From Bradyrhizobium ottawaense (lineage in GTDB: Bacteria; Pseudomonadota; Alphaproteobacteria; Rhizobiales; Xanthobacteraceae): a stretch of 64,000 nt of DNA. The stretch is from positions 8,071,001-8,135,000 of the forward strand of contig NZ_LT629693.1 in the NCBI RefSeq assembly GCF_900099825.1, read 5' to 3'. Positions 61,131 to 64,000 of the stretch are shown here, piece after piece. A program made the position numbers and the translations under genes. The notes below the pieces were generated by a model that saw only the letters and a program-made list of their open reading frames with translations, was not told where the DNA came from and did not search any database. Position 1 is the stretch's first letter, and the number at the start of each line of letters is the position of its first letter.

Positions 61131-61164
61131 GAAAAGGAAAAGCCGCGGGACCGGATCCGGCGGC
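61131..61164 (-). terminator. Candidate attenuator terminator of the Arg leader
   Basis: On the minus strand GCCGC (61164-61160) pairs with GCGGC (61146-61142), followed by TTTTCCTTTTCC. The 13-nt loop holds a self-complementary CGGATCCG. The stem is short, so the signal is weaker than the one before aroG. Confidence 0.5.
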
Positions 61165-61176
61165 AGGGGCGACAAT

Positions 61177-61251
61177 CTAAACGCAGACGTCCGCCCATAC
61201 CGCGAGAATGCGGCGGCGGCGGGCGGTCAGAATGGTCAAGGCGTTGATCAT
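61177..61251 (-). CDS. Arginine-rich leader peptide of the paiB-like/argC unit (24 residues)
   Basis: The peptide is M-I-N-A-L-T-I-L-T-A-R-R-R-R-I-L-A-V-W-A-D-V-C-V. Codons 11-14 are four CGC in a row. The downstream operon includes argC, so a ribosome waiting for arginyl-tRNA here could control it. No ribosome binding site is present; the promoter predicts transcription from the ATG itself, giving a leaderless message. Segments that could alternate are 61221-61226 with 61191-61196 (GC-rich, six pairs) and 61191-61195 with 61159-61163 (five pairs), competing with the terminator. Confidence 0.72.
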   Translation of the reverse strand: MINALTILTARRRRILAVWADVCV

Positions 61252-61258
61252 GGGCGCG

Positions 61259-61287
61259 GCTATAAGGCCGCGCCCGATTTTCGTCAA
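61259..61287 (-). promoter_or_regulatory. Promoter of the Arg leader with an inverted repeat over the -10 box
   Basis: On the minus strand the -35 box is TTGACG (61287-61282) and the -10 box TATAGC (61264-61259), 17 bp apart. The leader ATG begins 7 nt after the -10 box. GGGCGCGG and CCGCGCCC (61275-61268 and 61259-61252) form a perfect 8-bp inverted repeat centred on the -10 box, a possible repressor site. Confidence 0.72.
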
Positions 61288-61295
61288 GTTATAGC

Positions 61296-61345
61296 TGTCA
61301 TTCCGGGATGGAGCGCAAGCAAAGCAGGCGCCCCCGGAATGACGC
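61296..61345. repeat. Palindromic repeat, GTCATTCCGGG family, copy 2
   Basis: GTCATTCCGGG at the left and CCCCGGAATGAC at the right are inverted; the centre is shorter than in copy 1 at 51434. It lies between the Arg-leader promoter and the end of the metallo-beta-lactamase-fold gene. Confidence 0.88.
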
Positions 61346-61353
61346 TCCTCGCG

Positions 61354-62343
61354 TCAGATCACCGGGCTCCATTGGGCCGGCACCAGCCGGTAACCACTGC
61401 CTTCCTTGACGATGTTGCCGAGGCCCGGGAACGGGTAGTGGAAGCCCTGAACCCGCATTTTTTCGGCGGCCAGCATGTCGTAGACTTTGCGGCGCGTGGC
61501 TTCAGCCATCGCCGCATCCTGGTCGAAGAACGCCCGCCAGCCCGGATTGGCGACGAACAGCGCCGGATGATTGGTGACGTCGGACTGGATGAAGACCTTG
61601 TCGGCGCCGGAAGACAGCACATAGGAAGTATGTCCGGGCGTATGACCGGGAGTTTCCATCGCCAGCAATCCCGGCACGACCTCCTTGCCCCACTCGTACG
61701 GCGTCGCCTTTTTGTTCAGTCCTGCTTCGAGGACGCGCCGGGCGTTCTTGAAAACAGTCTGCATCCGACCTTCCGGCGCACGGCTCATCTCGCCGTCATC
61801 CATGAAATATTTCCATTCCACGGCCGGCACCAGCACTTCCGCGTTCGGGAATGCGAGCTTGCCGTCCGCGTTCAACAACCCGTTGATATGATCGCCATGG
61901 AAATGCGAGATCACGACGGTATCGACCGCCTCGAGCGGTATCCCTGAAGCGATCAGATTGGTCTGGAACTGGCCGTTAGTGCCCTTGCTGGCGGCAAATC
62001 CGTCGGGACCCATGCCGGTGTCGAGTACAATCACCTTGCCGCCCATCTTGATGGCAAGCGGCGTGAACAAGAGCGTCATCTTGTCCTGCGGCAGGAAGGC
62101 CTTGTCGAGCGCGGCTTTGACATCGTCCAGTTTGGCATTGGGGATAAAGCTTTCGGCAAGCGCAAACGTCGTCGAGCCGTCGAAAATGGGGTTCACCTCG
62201 ATGTCGCCCACCTTGTAGCGATAGAAGCTCGGCGCCTGCTTGTCGGCCATCGGGGCAGTCGCGTTGGCGGAGATCGCCGGCAACAGCGGCGCGGTGGCGA
62301 TGCCGGCCGCGCCGGCCAGAACGTGACGTCGTGTCAATTCCAT
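61354..62343 (-). CDS. Tat-exported metallo-beta-lactamase-fold hydrolase
   Basis: The protein has 329 residues. A Tat-type signal (L-T-R-R-H-V-L-A-G-A-A-G) is followed by an MBL domain with metal motif S-H-F-H-G-D-H and later T-P-G-H-T-P-G-H. Such enzymes include lactonases, glyoxalase II and organophosphate-type hydrolases; here the substrate is unknown. AGGGAGG precedes the ATG at 62343. Confidence 0.9.
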   Translation of the reverse strand: MELTRRHVLAGAAGIATAPLLPAISANATAPMADKQAPSFYRYKVGDIEVNPIFDGSTTFALAESFIPNAKLDDVKAALDKAFLPQDKMTLLFTPLAIKMGGKVIVLDTGMGPDGFAASKGTNGQFQTNLIASGIPLEAVDTVVISHFHGDHINGLLNADGKLAFPNAEVLVPAVEWKYFMDDGEMSRAPEGRMQTVFKNARRVLEAGLNKKATPYEWGKEVVPGLLAMETPGHTPGHTSYVLSSGADKVFIQSDVTNHPALFVANPGWRAFFDQDAAMAEATRRKVYDMLAAEKMRVQGFHYPFPGLGNIVKEGSGYRLVPAQWSPVI

Positions 62344-62562
62344 ATGGTGTCCTCCCTTTGAAACGATGGATGCGCTCGGCGGCTTGTTTCCCGCACTGTT
62401 GCCGTCGCGCGCCATTTTTAGCAGCGTTCCGCCCGCAACGCGATGATGCTGTCTTGTCGGCTAACCCCTGTTTCGCCGCGTTATTCCGCCCCTACGCCCC
62501 CCCTGCTGCCAAGTGGCTGTTAACCGGTTTGGGCGGCGGCCTAAAAATTTTTCAGGACCCTC

Positions 62563-62590
62563 TTGAACTTTTTTCCGGCCTGCCAATTAT
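62563..62590 (+). promoter_or_regulatory. Probable promoter of the Hsp20 operon
   Basis: TTGAAC (62563-62568) and AATTAT (62585-62590) with a 16-bp spacer fit a sigma70-type promoter. No CIRCE element is visible. Transcription from about 62597 would include the ROSE element. Confidence 0.5.
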
Positions 62591-62596
62591 TTCGAT

Positions 62597-62704
62597 CGCC
62601 GCACTTGGTGCGGCCGGGGCGCCTTTGGGCCCCGTAGTTGAGGCGGGCGCCGGCAGGTGTCCGGCGCCGGCTCGTACCCATCTTGCTCTTAGGAGGATTT
62701 GGCT
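62597..62704 (+). promoter_or_regulatory. ROSE-type RNA thermometer of the Hsp20 gene
   Basis: The 5' leader carries an internal GGCGCCGG/CCGGCGCC hairpin and, at its end, TTGCT (62683-62687) facing AGGAG of the ribosome binding site (62691-62696) with a TTA-type loop; ATC and GAT extend the stem. The TTGCT/AGGAG pairing with a central G-G is the hallmark of rhizobial ROSE elements, which open on heating to free the ribosome binding site. Confidence 0.82.
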
Positions 62705-63157
62705 ATGAGGTATGATTGGACTCCCCTGTGGAGGTCGACTATCGGCTTCGACCGCCTGTTCAACGTTCTCGACGAGGTCCAGCGGACCGCGGAAGAGAGC
62801 TTCCCCCCGTACAATATCGAACGGCTCGACGAGAACCGTTTCCAGATTTCGGTGGCACTTGCCGGCTACACGCCGGACGAAGTGACGCTGACCGCCGAGC
62901 AGAACGTGCTGACCCTCGAAGGGAAAAAGGCCGAGAAGGAAGAAAAGACCTTCCTGCATCGCGGCATCTCCACCCGAAACTTCAAGCGCCAATTCACCCT
63001 TGCCGACCACGTCGAGGTCAAGGGCGCGCGGTTCGAAGACGGACTGCTGCTCGTCGAATTGCAGCGCGAGATTCCCGAGGCCATGAAGCCGCGCCGCATC
63101 GCGATCAACGGGATAACGCCCGGCAAGGTCACACAGATCGAGTCCAAGGCCGCGTAA
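62705..63157 (+). CDS. Small heat-shock protein Hsp20
   Basis: The protein has 150 residues. It has the alpha-crystallin domain (about residues 35-130) with V-A-L-A-G-Y-T-P-D-E-V-T-L-T and G-x-L-L-V-E-L-Q at the end, preceded by M-R-Y-D-W-T-P-L-W-R-S-T-I-G-F-D-R-L-F, the typical class A rhizobial N-terminus. It holds unfolding proteins at high temperature. The ATG at 62705 is the one controlled by the ROSE element; the TTG six bases earlier is unlikely. Confidence 0.94.
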   Translation: MRYDWTPLWRSTIGFDRLFNVLDEVQRTAEESFPPYNIERLDENRFQISVALAGYTPDEVTLTAEQNVLTLEGKKAEKEEKTFLHRGISTRNFKRQFTLADHVEVKGARFEDGLLLVELQREIPEAMKPRRIAINGITPGKVTQIESKAA

Positions 63158-63237
63158 CGAACCGGAGGCCTGGACCAACCTGTGCCGCGCGGGATTTCTC
63201 GCGCGGCACTCCCAAGCGTCAATGAATGGAGGCACTC

Positions 63238-63561
63238 ATGCGGACGACGCCCGCTCACGACAACGTTTTCGATTTCAACGTCCTCTTGCATCCCGGCACG
63301 GTATTCGAGCATCCGCGCGATGTCGTCGCCGATCCGGCGCTCAGCCTTTCAGAAAAGCGAGCCATTCTTGCTTCCTGGGCTTCCGATGCTTCCGCCATCG
63401 CATCCTGCCCTGCGTTGCGCGCCCCCGACGGTCTCAAAGCTCCGGTGCACATCGACCACATCCTCGAAGCGCTTTGCGCGCTGGACGGCAGCGGCCCGCG
63501 CAACCCACCGGGCGGCAAGCCGATGCGGCTGCGTTCAACCGAGCGATGCGCGGCCGCCTGA
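63238..63561 (+). CDS. Hypothetical protein, 107 residues, in the Hsp20 operon
   Basis: The protein begins M-R-T-T-P-A-H-D-N-V-F-D-F-N-V-L-L-H-P-G and includes V-F-E-H-P-R-D-V-V and S-L-S-E-K-R-A-I-L-A-S-W-A-S-D-A-S-A, which recur in rhizobial proteins encoded next to small heat-shock genes. Rich in Ala, Pro and Arg; no membrane segment. GGAGG is 7 nt before the ATG at 63238. It may be a regulatory partner in stress, but no function is known. Confidence 0.7.
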   Translation: MRTTPAHDNVFDFNVLLHPGTVFEHPRDVVADPALSLSEKRAILASWASDASAIASCPALRAPDGLKAPVHIDHILEALCALDGSGPRNPPGGKPMRLRSTERCAAA

Positions 63562-63660
63562 CCAAAGGTGACTTGAAAGACCGGGAAGGCCATGGCGTGG
63601 AACGGGCCTTCCCAAAACCACGAGGAAAAAGCTGGAGACAGTCACGGAGCCGAGCCGACG

Positions 63661-63870
63661 ATGATCGATGAAAACCTCGCCCGTCTGCGAACCCACCGCA
63701 ACAATATCCATCGCTACCGCCGGCTGCTTGCAACCAGGCTGAGCGAGCTCGAACGCAGCTATGTCGAGCGCCGCCTTCAGCAAGAGCAAGCATCGATGGA
63801 TGCTCTCGCCAGGGAGACGTTTCCCTTCACACTGTCCGCAGTTGATCCCACTCATCAGAGTGCGGCCTAA
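63661..63870 (+). CDS. Hypothetical protein, 69 residues, in the Hsp20 operon
   Basis: The protein is helical and charged: M-I-D-E-N-L-A-R-L-R-T-H-R-N-N-I-H-R-Y, then R-R-L-L-A-T-R-L-S-E-L-E-R-S-Y-V-E-R-R, then Q-E-Q-A-S-M-D-A-L-A. It is probably a coiled-coil hairpin. The ATG at 63661 is preceded by GGAGCC-type sequence. No family name is known to me. The next gene begins 10 nt later. Confidence 0.65.
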   Translation: MIDENLARLRTHRNNIHRYRRLLATRLSELERSYVERRLQQEQASMDALARETFPFTLSAVDPTHQSAA

Positions 63871-63880
63871 GAGGACGGCC

Positions 63881-64000
63881 ATGTTTCAGTTGGACACGTT
63901 CATCATACAGGGTCATCAGAAGGTCATCGACCATTACCGCTGGCTTCGCGACACCGCGGGATCCGAGGCTGAACGTGAGCGTTTTCAGCGCCGGATGGTG
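63881..64000 (+). CDS. Partial CDS at the right edge
   Basis: The first 40 codons read M-F-Q-L-D-T-F-I-I-Q-G-H-Q-K-V-I-D-H-Y and then W-L-R-D-T-A-G-S-E-A-E-R-E-R-F. AGAGGACGG is a good ribosome binding site. It continues past the window, has no signal peptide and looks helical. The tight spacing makes it a member of the Hsp20 operon. Function unknown. Confidence 0.6.
   Translation, partial: MFQLDTFIIQGHQKVIDHYRWLRDTAGSEAERERFQRRMV

Overview
The window is GC-rich alphaproteobacterial DNA with strongly GC-biased third codon positions, almost certainly from Bradyrhizobium or a close relative. The evidence is an Omp25/Omp31-type outer-membrane protein set, a ROSE-type RNA thermometer in front of a small heat-shock gene, a class I PHA synthase, many very small lineage-type proteins, and dispersed palindromic repeats ending in GAAAACGC. 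This assignment rests on recognition, not on a database search.

Layout. 0-4.1 kb: a nitrate/taurine-type ABC importer operon with its own GntR regulator. 4.1-15.7 kb: a field of small genes (cold-shock, sirtuin, truncated H-NS-like, DUF2171, DUF3072, DUF805, glyoxalase, GST, several proteins under 70 residues) plus a tRNA-Pro. 15.9-22.2 kb: a type I secretion locus, made of two proteins built from GNGG-rich repeats, a PrtD-like ABC exporter and an HlyD-like adaptor, followed by a convergent LuxR-type regulator whose receiver domain lacks its phosphorylation residues. 22.4-33.6 kb: mixed accessory and housekeeping genes (lipoprotein, PilZ, GYD, caspase-like protein, tRNA-Glu, an M20 amidohydrolase, MFS, Omp, PrsW, HdeD). 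33.6-34.9 kb: a DAHP synthase gene behind an aromatic leader peptide and attenuator. 35-45 kb: a Tat-exported amidohydrolase, the EF-P modification set (epmB, epmA, efp), an M23 peptidase and a lytic transglycosylase. 45-56 kb: recJ, then a REP-rich block holding an Omp gene and a REP-associated tyrosine transposase, then glpX, hom and an aminotransferase. 56-64 kb: phaC, MAPEG, argC with a PaiB-like gene behind an arginine leader peptide, a metallo-beta-lactamase-fold enzyme, and an Hsp20 operon under a ROSE element that runs off the end.

Most noteworthy are two leader-peptide attenuators with the same unusual design. Each has a sigma70-like promoter with a 17-bp spacer, and the AUG of the leader lies 6-7 nt after the -10 box, so both mRNAs should be leaderless. 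One leader carries Tyr-Trp-Tyr-Phe-Ser-Tyr before aroG and has a full set of four alternating RNA segments. The other carries four consecutive Arg codons before paiB-like/argC. Other points worth following are the GNGG-repeat type I secretion locus, a RAYT/REP block that also brackets an Omp gene, a family of tiny exported proteins ending in SICRGC, and several sequence disruptions (an in-frame stop in a Gly/Tyr-rich secreted protein, a possible frameshift in a small membrane protein, and a repeat-encoded C-terminus on the amidohydrolase).
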